Origin: Pseudarthrobacter sp. fls2-241-R2A-127
GTDB lineage: Bacteria; Actinomycetota; Actinomycetes; Actinomycetales; Micrococcaceae
Assembly (NCBI RefSeq): GCF_030209355.1
Contig: NZ_JARVSF010000008.1
Location: 124,001-188,000, forward strand
DNA length: 64,000 bases
Reading direction: 5' to 3'
Shown: positions 47,510 to 56,536 of the stretch, in pieces
Position numbering within the stretch: the stretch's first letter is position 1
Layout: every line of letters begins with the position of its first letter
Notes under the pieces: generated by a model
What the model was told of the DNA's origin: nothing
Seen by the model: only the letters and a program-made list of their open reading frames with translations
The model's database searches: none
Program-made: the position numbers and the translations under genes

Positions 47510-47558
47510 TTAAACGCAGGAACCCCGGCGGTCCGCCCGCCGGGGTTCCTGCGTTTAA
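47510..47558. terminator. Bidirectional terminator between pyrD and the DUF3043 gene
   Basis: A perfect 22-bp stem (TTAAACGCAGGAACCCCGGC.. with its full complement) around a TCCGC loop. The outer A/T pairs give a T-run for either strand. It lies between converging genes. Confidence 0.93.
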
Positions 47559-47568
47559 GTCCGGTGCG

Positions 47569-48171
47569 TCAGGAAGGGTACTGTCCGCGGCCGACCTGCG
47601 GCTTGGGCAGGCGCAGCTTTCGGAACTGCAGGGAACGCATCGAGCCGTACCAGACTGTTCCACGTTCCACCTCGCCGAACTTCTGGGCCAGGCTCTTGCG
47701 GAGCTTGCGGGAAAGGATGAAAACGTCAACGAAGACGGCCAGGAACATCACCCAGAACGCGCCGAGCACGTAGATCATCATGTCGCTGGAGGCCGGCACC
47801 ACCAAGGACACCAGGACAAACAGCAGCGCGCCGAACATCAGGTATTCGCCGAGGTTGAAGCGGGCATCAACATAATCGCGCGCAAAACGCTTTTGCGGTC
47901 CCTTGTCACGCACCGGGAGGAACTTCTCGTCTCCGGTGTCCAGCGCCCGGCGCATCTTCAAACGCTGGTCCTGGACAGCCTGGCGTTCGGCGGCCTTGGA
48001 CGCCTTGCGGTCCTCAGGCACCAGCGGACGCTTTCGGGCAGCTTCCTGGGCCCTCCGGGTGGGGGTCGGGGCACCCTTGCCCACCACGCTGTTCTGCCGG
48101 GCTGCCGCTTCCGCTGCCTGCTGGTCTACTGTTTCCTGCGCCGAGGGCGCTTCTTTTCTACGTCCGAACAC
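47569..48171 (-). CDS. DUF3043 membrane protein
   Basis: A 200-residue actinobacterial protein of the DUF3043 family. A charged cytosolic N-terminal half (FGRRKEAPSAQETVDQQA, then PTRRAQEAARKRPLVPEDRK) is followed by RDYVDARFNLGEYLMFGALL, which opens the first of two membrane segments (residues ~112-165), and a conserved FGEVERGTVWYGSMRSLQFRKLRLPKP end. Function unknown. GTG start at 48171 has no Shine-Dalgarno sequence, but TATTCT lies six bases before it. It is divergent from the M20 peptidase. Confidence 0.87.
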   Translation of the reverse strand: MFGRRKEAPSAQETVDQQAAEAAARQNSVVGKGAPTPTRRAQEAARKRPLVPEDRKASKAAERQAVQDQRLKMRRALDTGDEKFLPVRDKGPQKRFARDYVDARFNLGEYLMFGALLFVLVSLVVPASSDMMIYVLGAFWVMFLAVFVDVFILSRKLRKSLAQKFGEVERGTVWYGSMRSLQFRKLRLPKPQVGRGQYPS

Positions 48172-48177
48172 CAGACC

Positions 48178-48183
48178 AGAATA
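48178..48183 (-). promoter_or_regulatory. -10 element of the DUF3043 gene, leaderless type
   Basis: On the minus strand TATTCT, six bases (GGTCTG), then GTG. It is one of the best -10 matches of this type in the window. Confidence 0.5.
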
Positions 48184-48251
48184 CCTTGCGGGAGGCAGCC
48201 CGCGGCCTTCCCGGACGGGCGACGGCGGCCGGAAGCGGAATGTGACGGGGG

Positions 48252-48257
48252 TAATGT
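48252..48257 (+). promoter_or_regulatory. -10 element of the M20 peptidase gene
   Basis: TAATGT, seven bases, then ATG at 48265. No ribosome binding site lies in between, so the transcript may start at the ATG. Confidence 0.45.
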
Positions 48258-48264
48258 TTTGGCC

Positions 48265-49710
48265 ATGACTTCATCACCTGCGGCGACCCCGCACACCCCA
48301 ACAGGCACACCAGGACAGGGCCATGAGCTTGCCGCGGCGACGGACGATCTCCGTTCCGCGGTAGACCGCTCCTTCGACCAGACCCTCGCCCGGCTCAAGG
48401 ACCTGGTGGCCATCCCCGGCATTGCCTGGCCCAGTTTTGACCGCACCCCGCTCGAACGCAGCGCTGACGCCGTCGCCGGTCTCTTACGGGAAGCAGGACT
48501 GCCCGAGGTCCAGGTCCTGGCTGTCAATAAGGAGGACGGCACCCCCGGCGGCCCCGCCGTCGTCGCCCGCCGCCCTGCCGCGGAAGGCAAGCCGACCATC
48601 CTGCTCTACGCCCACCACGACGTCCAGCCCATTGGTGACGAAGCCCTGTGGGAGACCGCGCCATTCTCGGCCGTCGAGAAAGACGGCCGGTTGTATGGGC
48701 GCGGCGCCGCTGACGACAAAGCCGGCATCATGGCGCACATTGCAGCCTATGCTGCCGTCTCCGAAGTCTTTTCCGATTCCCTCGGGCTCGGCGTGACCTT
48801 CTTCATCGAAGGCGAGGAGGAAGCCGGTTCGCCCACGTTCCGTTCTTTCCTGGAGGCCAACCGCGAACTGCTGCGCGCAGACGTCATCGTGGTTGCGGAT
48901 TCCAGCAACTGGAAAGTCGGGATACCGGCCCTGACCACCAGCCTCCGTGGCCTGGTTGACGGCGTCATCGAGGTCCAGGTCCTCGAGCACGCAGTGCATT
49001 CGGGCATGTTCGGCGGTCCCGTACTCGACGCGCCGACCCTGCTGTCCCGCCTGATTGCCACCCTCCACGACGACGACGGCAACGTCGCCATCAAGGGACT
49101 CGTCGCCACCGACAACACATCCGTTGAGATGCCGGAAGCCGACTACCGGGCCGATGCTTCGGTCCTGGACGGGGTGCGCCTGGCCGGCACCGGAAGCATC
49201 GCCTCACGGCTGTGGACCAAGCCCGCCTTGTCGATCATCGGGTTCGACGCCCCCGCCGTCGATGTTGCCTCGAATACCTTGATTCCGCGGGCGCGGGCCA
49301 AGTTCAGCCTGCGGCTGGCACCGGGCCAGGTACCCGCCGACGCCATGGAAGCGGTCCGCACGCATGTGGAAGCGCACGCCCCCTTCGGCGCGAGAGTGGT
49401 CTTCACTCCGGGGGAGGCCGGGAATCCGTTCCGCACCGACACCACCTCCGCCGCCGCTTCGCTGGCCATGTGGGCCCTGGGGGAGGCCTGGGGAGTTCCC
49501 GCCGTCGAAACCGGGATCGGCGGTTCCATCCCATTCATCGCCGACCTGACGGAGGTCTACCCCGACGTACAGATCCTGGTGACGGGGGTGGAGGACCCTG
49601 ATTCCCGCGCCCACAGCGCCAATGAATCCCTGCACCTCGGCGACTTCCGCAATGCCGTCCTGGCCGAAGCCCTGATGCTGGCCCGGCTCAACAGCGCAGG
49701 CCTGGCCTAG
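48265..49710 (+). CDS. M20 family metallopeptidase (dipeptidase)
   Basis: A 481-residue zinc exopeptidase related to carnosinases and CNDP dipeptidases. Metal ligands are visible in YAHHDVQP (His), GRGAADDKAG (Asp) and EGEEEAGSPT (Glu pair with the catalytic Glu), plus HSGMFGG of the dimerisation domain and AHSANESLHLGDF near the C terminus. It probably cleaves di- or tripeptides in the cytosol. The frame extends 124 codons upstream over the DUF3043 gene; the ATG at 48265, next to a -10 element, is the real start. Confidence 0.93.
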   Translation: MTSSPAATPHTPTGTPGQGHELAAATDDLRSAVDRSFDQTLARLKDLVAIPGIAWPSFDRTPLERSADAVAGLLREAGLPEVQVLAVNKEDGTPGGPAVVARRPAAEGKPTILLYAHHDVQPIGDEALWETAPFSAVEKDGRLYGRGAADDKAGIMAHIAAYAAVSEVFSDSLGLGVTFFIEGEEEAGSPTFRSFLEANRELLRADVIVVADSSNWKVGIPALTTSLRGLVDGVIEVQVLEHAVHSGMFGGPVLDAPTLLSRLIATLHDDDGNVAIKGLVATDNTSVEMPEADYRADASVLDGVRLAGTGSIASRLWTKPALSIIGFDAPAVDVASNTLIPRARAKFSLRLAPGQVPADAMEAVRTHVEAHAPFGARVVFTPGEAGNPFRTDTTSAAASLAMWALGEAWGVPAVETGIGGSIPFIADLTEVYPDVQILVTGVEDPDSRAHSANESLHLGDFRNAVLAEALMLARLNSAGLA

Positions 49711-49741
49711 GCCGGGCTCCCAGGGAACAACCGGCAGGTTT

Positions 49742-49755
49742 TGACGGTTACGTCA
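49742..49755. promoter_or_regulatory. Inverted repeat upstream of the Fe-S carrier gene
   Basis: TGACG-GTTA-CGTCA, a perfect 5-bp repeat about 114 bases before the next gene, overlapping a TTGACG that may be a -35 element. It is a candidate operator with no assigned protein. Confidence 0.35.
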
Positions 49756-49868
49756 GGAGTTAGAGCTACAGGACTGCCGCGCGTAGCATGTAGCTATAGC
49801 CCATACCGTATCCGTAGGGGCAGGCGTCGTCAGGCGGCGCCGCCAGACCGTCCTAAGAAGGTAGGCCA

Positions 49869-50258
49869 ATGAGCACCGCAACCAACGAAAACAGCACCGC
49901 GACCACCGCAGCGGCCAGTGAGGAACTGCCCGTTCACGAGGTCGACCTGACCGACGTCGCTGCAGGCAAGGTACGCAGCCTCCTCGAACAGGAAGGCCGC
50001 ACGGACCTGCGGCTCCGCGTGGCTGTTCAGCCCGGCGGCTGCTCGGGTCTGATTTACCAGCTCTATTTCGACGAGCGCCTCCTCGACGGCGACGCCGTCC
50101 GCGACTTTGACGGGGTTGAGGTCGTCGTGGACAAGATGAGCGTTCCTTACCTCAGTGGCGCCAGCATCGACTTCGAGGACACCATCTCGAAGCAGGGCTT
50201 CACCATCGACAACCCGAACGCCGGAGGCTCTTGCGCCTGCGGTGATTCGTTCCACTAA
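49869..50258 (+). CDS. erpA: Iron-sulfur cluster insertion protein, A-type carrier
   Basis: A 129-residue HesB/IscA/ErpA-type carrier that passes Fe-S clusters to apo-enzymes. The three cluster cysteines are present: GGCSG (near residue 58) and CACGDSF at the C terminus. An N-terminal Ala/Thr/Glu-rich extension of about 20 residues is common in Actinobacteria. ATG at 49869 follows AGAAGG. It sits just before the cytochrome oxidase genes and in the same window as Rieske proteins that need such clusters. A long imperfect hairpin separates it from ctaC. Confidence 0.94.
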   Translation: MSTATNENSTATTAAASEELPVHEVDLTDVAAGKVRSLLEQEGRTDLRLRVAVQPGGCSGLIYQLYFDERLLDGDAVRDFDGVEVVVDKMSVPYLSGASIDFEDTISKQGFTIDNPNAGGSCACGDSFH

Positions 50259-50266
50259 CCCGGTTA

Positions 50267-50341
50267 TTTCGCCCGATGTCCGCGCCGAGCTTCCAGCTGT
50301 CCAAAACGGCACGGAGGCTCGGCGCCGACATGTGGGCGAAA
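50267..50341 (+). terminator. Long imperfect inverted repeat after the Fe-S carrier gene
   Basis: TTTCGCCC (50267-50274) and the following ATGTC and GCGCCGAGC pair with GCTCGGCGC, GACAT and GGGCGAAA ending at 50341. Three helices of 9, 5 and 8 bp stack around a 27-base loop. It may be a terminator for the upstream gene or a structure in a ctaC leader RNA. Confidence 0.6.
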
Positions 50342-50444
50342 CGCCCGGCAGAGCGGTAAGCTCTACACCGAGTAGTAAAACTTTTAGTGTGCCCGGAGCG
50401 CCCATGGCAGCCCGGACAACAGCAACAAGTAGGAAGGGCCGTCT

Positions 50445-51317
50445 GTGAGTTCGCAGAACCGAACCGGCAGCCGACGCAAAACGATCACAACGATCTCAAG
50501 CTTGGCTATTGCCGGCGCGTTGGTTTTGACCGGATGTTCGCCAGAGGTAGAGAAAGGCTGGATGCCCACCGAGCGTGGCACCACCAGCAACACCGACCGC
50601 ATCATGGACCTCTGGGTCAACTCATGGATTGCTGCCCTCGTGGTGGGCACCATTACGTGGGGCCTGATCATCTGGTGCCTGGTGGCTTACCGCCGCCGCA
50701 AGGGAACCGTAGGTTTCCCGCGGCAGACCAGCTTCAACCTCCCGCTCGAGGTCTTCTACCTCACCATCCCGATCTTCATGGTCCTGGTGTTCTTCTACTT
50801 CACCGACCGTGACCAGCAGGCGATCGATGACCGTTCGCAGCCTGCCGACGTCGTCGTTGATGTCCGCGGCAAGCAGTGGGCCTGGGACTTCAACTACAAG
50901 TCCGGCAACGTGATCCAGGAAGACCTCCATGAGGCCGGCGTCCAGGCGCACCTGACCGGCAACAACATCGATATGGAAAAGCTCCCCACGCTGTACCTGC
51001 CGGTCAACAAGTCAGTTGACCTTGAGCTCAATTCCCGCGATGTCATCCACTCCTTCTGGGTTCCCGCCTTCCTGCAGAAGCGCGACATGATCCCCGGCAA
51101 GACCAACTACATCCGGTTCACCCCCACTAAAGAGGGCACTTACGACGGCAAGTGTGCCGAACTCTGCGGCGAGTACCACTCCGAAATGCTGTTCCGCGTC
51201 AAGGTGGTGTCGGAAACTGAATTCCAGGCACACATGGACCAGCTCAAGGCTGACGGCAACACCGGCCTGCTTGGTGCTGATTACGACCGCAACCCGAACC
51301 TGAACGAAACCAAGTAA
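50445..51317 (+). CDS. ctaC: Cytochrome c oxidase subunit II (aa3 type)
   Basis: Subunit II carries the CuA centre that takes electrons from the bc1 complex. 290 residues. The N terminus is a lipoprotein signal with lipobox LTGC (Cys near 31); two membrane segments follow (residues ~57-80 and ~100-120). The CuA ligands are in [12 protein letters not shown] (Cys, Cys, Glu, His, Met) plus an upstream His in [11 protein letters not shown] at 50445; a GGAAGG box precedes it. It is followed after 10 bases by ctaD. In Actinobacteria the bc1-aa3 chain forms a supercomplex with no soluble cytochrome c. Confidence 0.97.
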   Translation: MSSQNRTGSRRKTITTISSLAIAGALVLTGCSPEVEKGWMPTERGTTSNTDRIMDLWVNSWIAALVVGTITWGLIIWCLVAYRRRKGTVGFPRQTSFNLPLEVFYLTIPIFMVLVFFYFTDRDQQAIDDRSQPADVVVDVRGKQWAWDFNYKSGNVIQEDLHEAGVQAHLTGNNIDMEKLPTLYLPVNKSVDLELNSRDVIHSFWVPAFLQKRDMIPGKTNYIRFTPTKEGTYDGKCAELCGEYHSEMLFRVKVVSETEFQAHMDQLKADGNTGLLGADYDRNPNLNETK

Positions 51318-51327
51318 GGGGAGCGAC

Positions 51328-53055
51328 GTGGCTACGTACACCCAATCCGCACCCGCGGGAGCCCTGTCGGCGCCCGTGGTACCAAAATCCAAGGGGCGCA
51401 TCGTCGTCAACTGGATCACCTCCACAGACCACAAGACCATCGGGTACATGTACCTGATCGCCTCGTTTGTGTTCTTCTGCCTCGGCGGCGTGATGGCGCT
51501 GCTGATCCGCGCCGAGCTGTTCGAGCCCGGCATGCAGATCCTGCAGACCAAGGAACAGTACAACCAGCTGTTCACCATGCACGGCACCGTCATGCTCCTG
51601 ATGTTCGCCACCCCGCTCTTCGCCGGGTTCGCCAACGTGATCATGCCGCTGCAGATTGGTGCGCCCGACGTCGCGTTCCCGCGCCTGAACGCCCTTGCGT
51701 TCTGGTTCTTCCTGTTCGGTTCCACCATCGCCGTGTCCGGCTTCATCACCCCGCAGGGTGCTGCGTCCTTCGGCTGGTTCGCGTACGCACCGCTCTCGGA
51801 CACCACGTTTACGCCGGGAATCGGCGGTGACCTGTGGGTCTTCGGCCTGGCACTGTCCGGCTTCGGCACCATCCTCGGCGCGGTCAACTTCATTACCACC
51901 ATCATCTGCATGCGTGCTCCCGGCATGACCATGTGGCGCATGCCGATCTTCACCTGGAACACGCTGATCACGGCGATCCTGGTGCTCATGGCCTTCCCGC
52001 CGCTGGCCGCAGCCCTGTTCGCGCTGGGCGCGGACCGAAAGTTCGGTGCACACATCTTCGATCCCGCGAACGGTGGCGCAGTCCTCTGGCAGCACCTGTT
52101 CTGGTTCTTCGGACACCCTGAGGTGTACATCATCGCGCTGCCGTTCTTCGGCATCGTCTCCGAAATCTTCCCGGTCTTCAGCCGCAAGCCGATCTTCGGT
52201 TACAAGGGCCTGGTCTACGCGACCATTGCCATTGCAGCCCTCTCGGTGACCGTCTGGGCCCACCACATGTACGTCACCGGTGCAGTCCTGCTTCCGTTCT
52301 TCTCGTTCATGACCATGCTCATCGCGGTGCCCACCGGCGTGAAGTTCTTCAACTGGATCGGCACCATGTGGCGGGGATCGATCACCTTCGAGACCCCCAT
52401 GCTCTGGAGCATCGGCTTCCTCATCACATTCCTCTTCGGTGGCCTGACCGGCATCATCTTGGCCTCGCCCCCGCTGGACTTCCACGTTTCCGACTCCTAC
52501 TTCGTGGTGGCACACTTCCACTACGTGGTGTTCGGCACGGTCGTGTTCGCCATGTTCGCCGGGTTCTACTTCTGGTGGCCCAAGTGGACCGGCAAGATGC
52601 TCAACGAACGGCTCGGCAAGATCCACTTCTGGCTCCTGTTCCTGGGCTTCCACGGCACCTTCCTGATCCAGCACTGGCTCGGCGTCATGGGTATGCCCCG
52701 CCGCTACGCGGACTACCTGCCGGAGGACAACTTCACCTGGATGAACCAGTTCTCCACCGTGTCGTCCTTCGTTCTCGGTGCTTCCCTTATTCCGTTCTTC
52801 TGGAACGTGTACATCACGTGGCGGAAGGCGGAAAGGGTCCAGGTGGATGACCCTTGGGGCTTCGGTGCCTCGCTCGAATGGGCCACGTCCTGCCCCCCGC
52901 CGCGCCACAACTTCACGTCCCTGCCGCGGATCCGTTCAGAGCGCCCCGCTCTGGACCTGCACCACCCGGAACTCCGGCAGGTACACACCGTTGATTCGCC
53001 TGCCCCCGCAGCCGCAGTGCTCGGCAACGCTGACCAGAAGGACACCGAACAGTGA
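51328..53055 (+). CDS. ctaD: Cytochrome c oxidase subunit I (aa3 type)
   Basis: The catalytic subunit that holds heme a and the heme a3-CuB site and reduces oxygen while pumping protons. 575 residues, twelve membrane segments. Heme and CuB ligands are visible in [14 protein letters not shown] (His), [14 protein letters not shown] (the His-Tyr crosslink motif HPEVY), HHMYVTG (His-His of CuB), and AHFHYVVFG (heme ligands). GTG at 51328 follows GGGGAG. The stop overlaps the GTG of ctaF. Its C-terminal tail is Pro-rich and cytosolic. Confidence 0.98.
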   Translation: MATYTQSAPAGALSAPVVPKSKGRIVVNWITSTDHKTIGYMYLIASFVFFCLGGVMALLIRAELFEPGMQILQTKEQYNQLFTMHGTVMLLMFATPLFAGFANVIMPLQIGAPDVAFPRLNALAFWFFLFGSTIAVSGFITPQGAASFGWFAYAPLSDTTFTPGIGGDLWVFGLALSGFGTILGAVNFITTIICMRAPGMTMWRMPIFTWNTLITAILVLMAFPPLAAALFALGADRKFGAHIFDPANGGAVLWQHLFWFFGHPEVYIIALPFFGIVSEIFPVFSRKPIFGYKGLVYATIAIAALSVTVWAHHMYVTGAVLLPFFSFMTMLIAVPTGVKFFNWIGTMWRGSITFETPMLWSIGFLITFLFGGLTGIILASPPLDFHVSDSYFVVAHFHYVVFGTVVFAMFAGFYFWWPKWTGKMLNERLGKIHFWLLFLGFHGTFLIQHWLGVMGMPRRYADYLPEDNFTWMNQFSTVSSFVLGASLIPFFWNVYITWRKAERVQVDDPWGFGASLEWATSCPPPRHNFTSLPRIRSERPALDLHHPELRQVHTVDSPAPAAAVLGNADQKDTEQ

Positions 53056-53453
53056 AAATCGAATCCTGGATCTTTGGCGCTGGAGTCTTCTTCTTCGTGC
53101 CTGTCGCCCTGGTGTACGGTTTCCTGACCCACTGGAGCGAGTGGGTCGGCATCCTGGGCATTCTCCTTGTCGGCGGCCTTGCCGGAATGATCGGGGCCTA
53201 CCTCGGGTTCACCGGCAAGCGCGTAGGCCTGCGGCCTGAAGACCGCAGCGATGCCGAGATTCACGAAGGCGCCGGCGAACAGGGGCACTTCAGTCCCTGG
53301 AGCTGGTGGCCGCTGGTCCTGGGCATCGCCTGCGCCACTGGTTTCTTGGGCATGGCGGTCGGTTTCTGGATCGTCTTCATCGCCGGTGGCATCGCCGTTG
53401 TGGCCCTGGTCGGCTGGGTGTACGAGTACAGCCGCGGTGACCACGCACACTAG
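53052..53453 (+). CDS. ctaF: Cytochrome c oxidase subunit IV, actinobacterial type
   Basis: A 133-residue membrane protein of the actinobacterial CtaF family. Four hydrophobic segments are seen ([80 protein letters not shown]). It is an accessory subunit of the aa3 oxidase. The GTG start overlaps the ctaD stop, so the operon is ctaC-ctaD-ctaF. A strong terminator follows. Confidence 0.93.
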   Translation: MKIESWIFGAGVFFFVPVALVYGFLTHWSEWVGILGILLVGGLAGMIGAYLGFTGKRVGLRPEDRSDAEIHEGAGEQGHFSPWSWWPLVLGIACATGFLGMAVGFWIVFIAGGIAVVALVGWVYEYSRGDHAH

Positions 53454-53471
53454 GCAACTGCATCCATAACG

Positions 53472-53509
53472 ACGTCGGGCCCCACCCAAAGGTGGGGCCC
53501 GACGTTTTT
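53472..53509. terminator. Terminator after ctaF
   Basis: A perfect 15-bp stem (ACGTCGGGCCCCACC and complement) with a CAAA loop, followed by TTTTTGTGTTT on the plus strand. It lies between ctaF and the convergent HPr gene, and is the clearest intrinsic terminator in this window. Confidence 0.95.
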
Positions 53510-53516
53510 GTGTTTC

Positions 53517-53819
53517 CTAGACCGACTGGGCTGCCCCCTGCGACGCCAGCAGGGCCACGAGGTGCTCCAGTGCTCCCCGGGCATGCTGAGGGTCCAGAGG
53601 GCCGTCCAGGGCGTCGTCGCTGACAGCCAGTTCCACCTCGCAACCGTGGTGGAAGTCTGCTGCCATCACTTGGAGTAAGGACCGCGCGTCAACAACGACG
53701 CCTCCGGCTTTCCGGATGGTCAAGGGGAGCCCTGTGTCCACAACGGCGCGGACGAACACAGCGGCAGAGCGTGCGTGCAGGCCCTGGGGCGCGGTCACCA
53801 CGGCCTTCAGAATTGGCAA
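53517..53819 (-). CDS. ptsH: PTS phosphocarrier protein HPr
   Basis: HPr passes phosphate from enzyme I to sugar-specific PTS enzymes. From the TTG at 53819, with AAGGAG 7 bases upstream, the protein is 100 residues and its active-site histidine falls at position 15 (QGLHARSAAVF), the canonical place; longer frames put it at 34. A regulatory-type serine is at 47 in DARSLLQVMAADFHHG. The shared control region with the divergent GntR gene holds a dre-like site, so expression probably follows amino-sugar supply. Confidence 0.9.
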   Translation of the reverse strand: MPILKAVVTAPQGLHARSAAVFVRAVVDTGLPLTIRKAGGVVVDARSLLQVMAADFHHGCEVELAVSDDALDGPLDPQHARGALEHLVALLASQGAAQSV

Positions 53820-53924
53820 AGGAGACTCCTTCGTCACGACGGCCCCATCCGTCTGCGGGTAAATTTTCCAGACCAAATATATCGGTCCGGCAAGCTTCGA
53901 CCCTAAAACGGTGGGCGGTCACCA

Positions 53925-53940
53925 GCTGGTCTAGACCGTC
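53925..53940. promoter_or_regulatory. dre-like operator of DasR/NagR type
   Basis: Centre GGTCTAGACC (53928-53937) in a 16-base site close to the DasR-responsive element consensus (TGGTCTAGACCA core). It lies between the divergent HPr and GntR genes. A TAAAAT -10 for the GntR gene is at 53942-53947, so the site overlaps that promoter and would repress it; a TATATT (53876-53881, minus strand) may serve HPr. Confidence 0.82.
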
Positions 53941-53980
53941 CTAAAATTGGAAGGGACAACCAACGGCAGGAAGAGGGACC

Positions 53981-54751
53981 ATGGCAGCTGGCGCCACCGC
54001 CATCACGGGCGAAATAGACCGCACCAGCGGCACCGCGATCTATGTGCAGCTCCGCGAGATCCTCCGGACCTACATTGCCGAGTCCTGCCTGCCCGGATCG
54101 GCTCTTCCGTCTGAGCGTGATCTTGCCGAGCGGTTCGGCCTTGCCCGGATGACCGTGCGGCAGGCCATTGATGCCTTGGTGGGGGAGGAGGTCATCGAAC
54201 GGGTGGTGGGGTTGGGGACCTTCGTTCGACGTCCGAAGCTCGACCTGCAAGTTAAGCTGACGTCCTACAGCGAGGAGATGCAACGCCGCGGCATGGTTCC
54301 GGCGGCCAAGGTCCTCAGTTTCGAGCAGATCGGAGCCAGTGCCTTCCTGGCCCGTGAACTGCAACTGGATGAGGGAACTCCGCTGGTGCGGTTCCGCCGG
54401 CTCCTCCTCGCGGACGGCGAGCCGATGAGTGTGGACGAGAACTTCATCCCCGCCCACCGGGTCCCGGGCCTGCTGGACCACGAACCCCCCACGTCGCTCT
54501 ACAACGTCCTCAGCGAGCAGTTTGGGCTGGTGATGGAATGGGGCGAGGACATGATCGAGGCCACGGCTGCATCACCCTCGACGGCGCGGCTGCTCAACGT
54601 CGAGGTGGGGGCGCCATTGCTGAAAATCCAGCGGCACGCTTTCGTGGCCCGCGCAATGGTGGACTACTCCGTCTCGTATTACCGCGCCGACCGGTACAAG
54701 CTTTGGGTTCCCCTGCAGCGCCCTGGCGCCCGCAGGACACGCAACCACTGA
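53981..54751 (+). CDS. GntR family (HutC subfamily) regulator, DasR/NagR-like
   Basis: A 256-residue regulator. An N-terminal winged helix (YVQLREILRTYIAES; ALPSERDLAERFGLARMTVRQAIDAL) is followed by a UTRA sensor domain (residues ~90-245: FLARELQLDEGTPLVRFRRLLLADGEPM, DYSVSYYRADRYKLWVPL). Its own control region holds a dre-like site, and it diverges from the HPr gene. DasR and NagR bind such sites and release them with glucosamine-6-phosphate or N-acetylglucosamine-6-phosphate; this gene is inferred to do the same. ATG at 53981 follows AAGAGGG. Confidence 0.9.
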   Translation: MAAGATAITGEIDRTSGTAIYVQLREILRTYIAESCLPGSALPSERDLAERFGLARMTVRQAIDALVGEEVIERVVGLGTFVRRPKLDLQVKLTSYSEEMQRRGMVPAAKVLSFEQIGASAFLARELQLDEGTPLVRFRRLLLADGEPMSVDENFIPAHRVPGLLDHEPPTSLYNVLSEQFGLVMEWGEDMIEATAASPSTARLLNVEVGAPLLKIQRHAFVARAMVDYSVSYYRADRYKLWVPLQRPGARRTRNH

Positions 54752-54813
54752 AGCTGACGGTGTACGGGGCACGGCCTCCCGCACTGCGCAGGGCCTAAAA
54801 ATTCCAAGACAAG

Positions 54814-54848
54814 TGAAGGGCCCGATCCGGTATGGATCGGGCCCTTCA
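54814..54848. terminator. Bidirectional terminator between the GntR gene and qcrB
   Basis: A perfect 15-bp stem (TGAAGGGCCCGATCC and complement) with a GGTAT loop, between converging genes. TTCATT and TTCACTTGTC follow on the two strands, so T-runs are short. Confidence 0.85.
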
Positions 54849-54865
54849 TTGCATCCAACGATGCC

Positions 54866-56536
54866 TTAGTGCGTCAGGCTCTTCGTTCCCTCTGCGGCTT
54901 CGACAGCGTCATGGCCGTGGCCATGGGCTGCTTCCAGCTCCGCAGGCGTTGCCGGAGCAACGCGGTCTTCGAAGAACCAGCGGGAGAGGAACGCGCGCCG
55001 CTTTTCCTTGCTGGTCACTACGCCGTGCTCGTTCGGCACGGCCGGCTGGACCTGGGGTGATTCGAACCCAACCAGCTTGTACCGCTTGTACTCGTCCAGC
55101 GGTGCGTGCACCTCGATGAACTCACCGTGCGGAAGCCGCACGATGCGGCCCGTCTCGCGGCCGTGAAGGGCGATTTCGCGGTCCTTGCGCTGCAGGGCCA
55201 GGGCCACACGCTTGGTAACAATAAACGCGATGATCGGGCCGACGAAGAACAGCGCACGCAGCCAGTACGTGACGTCGTTCAACGAAACACCGAAGTGGGT
55301 TGCGATGAGGTCGGAACCAGCGGCTGCCCACATAACGCAGTACCAAACAAAACCGGCCATGCCGATCGCGGTACGGGTCGGAGCATTCCTCGGACGGTCC
55401 AGGACGTGGTGCTCGCGGTCGTCCTTGGTGACCCACCGTTCAATCCACGGGTAGGTGAACATCACGGTGAAGAGGATTCCGGCCGGTACCAGTGCAGGCA
55501 GCAGGACGTTGAACGTGAAGACGTGACCAAAGAAGATCTGTTCGACGTGCCAGTTGCCGAGCGTTCCGGGCATGAGCCGGAGGGCGCCGTCGACGAACCC
55601 GATGTACCAGTCAGGCTGGGTGCCCGCGGAGACCGGGGAGGGGTCGTAGGGGCCGTAGTTCCAGATTGGGTTGATGGTGAAGAACGCAGCCATCAAGGCG
55701 ATCACGCCGAAGACGATGAAGAAGAATCCACCGGCCTTCGCGGCATACACAGGTCCCAGGGGGTAGCCGACGACGTTGTTGTCGTTGCGGCCGGGGCCGG
55801 GGTACTGGGTGTGCTTGTGGACCACAACCATGAAGAGGTGCATCACGATCATCAGCAGGATCAATGCCGGTACCAGCAGGATGTGCAGCATGTACAGGCG
55901 GCTGATGATGGCCGAACCCGGGAATTCGCCACCAAAGAGGAAGAACGAGATGAACGTGCCGATGACCGGAATGGACTTGATCACGCCGTCAATAATGCGC
56001 AGGCCGTTGCCGGAGAGCAGGTCATCGGGAAGCGAGTAGCCGGTGAAGCCGGCGGCCATGGCAAGAATCAGCAGGACACAACCGACAACCCAGTTCATCT
56101 CACGCGGGCGGCGGAACGCACCGGTGAAGAAGACCCTGAGCATGTGCACAGCCACGGACGCCACGAACAGCAGCGCTGCCCAGTGGTGGACCTGGCGCAT
56201 GAAGAGGCCGCCGCGGACGTCGAAGGAGATGTTCAGTGACGAGCTGTAGGCCACCGACATTTCCACGCCCTTGAGGGGGACGTACGAACCGCTGTAGTGC
56301 GTCTCCGCCATGGACGGGTCGAAGAAGAACGTCAGGAAGGTTCCGGACAGCAGCAGGATGACAAAGGAGTACAGCGCCACTTCGCCGAACATGAATGACC
56401 AGTGATCGGGGAAGACCTTGCGGCCGAACTCGCGGAGGATTCCGGAACCGCCAACACGAGAGTCAACGAAGTCGGTGATCCGGCCTGTTTTGGTTTTGGC
56501 GACGAAAGCCGGCTCAGCTGTTGATGCTGCGCTCAT
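54866..56536 (-). CDS. qcrB: Cytochrome bc1 complex cytochrome b subunit
   Basis: QcrB holds two b hemes and the quinol sites. 556 residues from ATG at 56536. Eight or nine membrane segments; heme ligands lie in RQVHHWAALLFVASVAVHMLRVFF and LYMLHILLVPALILLMIVMHLFMVV. It has the extended C-terminal region of actinobacterial QcrB (EFIEVHAPLDEYKRYKLVGFE), ending in a cytosolic tail. A GTG three codons up is a weaker start because the GGGAG box would touch it. The gene's first 23 bases overlap the qcrA end; order is ctaE-qcrC-qcrA-qcrB. Confidence 0.97.
   Translation of the reverse strand: MSAASTAEPAFVAKTKTGRITDFVDSRVGGSGILREFGRKVFPDHWSFMFGEVALYSFVILLLSGTFLTFFFDPSMAETHYSGSYVPLKGVEMSVAYSSSLNISFDVRGGLFMRQVHHWAALLFVASVAVHMLRVFFTGAFRRPREMNWVVGCVLLILAMAAGFTGYSLPDDLLSGNGLRIIDGVIKSIPVIGTFISFFLFGGEFPGSAIISRLYMLHILLVPALILLMIVMHLFMVVVHKHTQYPGPGRNDNNVVGYPLGPVYAAKAGGFFFIVFGVIALMAAFFTINPIWNYGPYDPSPVSAGTQPDWYIGFVDGALRLMPGTLGNWHVEQIFFGHVFTFNVLLPALVPAGILFTVMFTYPWIERWVTKDDREHHVLDRPRNAPTRTAIGMAGFVWYCVMWAAAGSDLIATHFGVSLNDVTYWLRALFFVGPIIAFIVTKRVALALQRKDREIALHGRETGRIVRLPHGEFIEVHAPLDEYKRYKLVGFESPQVQPAVPNEHGVVTSKEKRRAFLSRWFFEDRVAPATPAELEAAHGHGHDAVEAAEGTKSLTH

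Noticed and set aside
51244..52908. A 554-codon open frame on the minus strand opposite ctaD
   Set aside because: It is antisense to a strongly conserved gene, rich in His/Glu/Gly from GC bias, and shows no domain.
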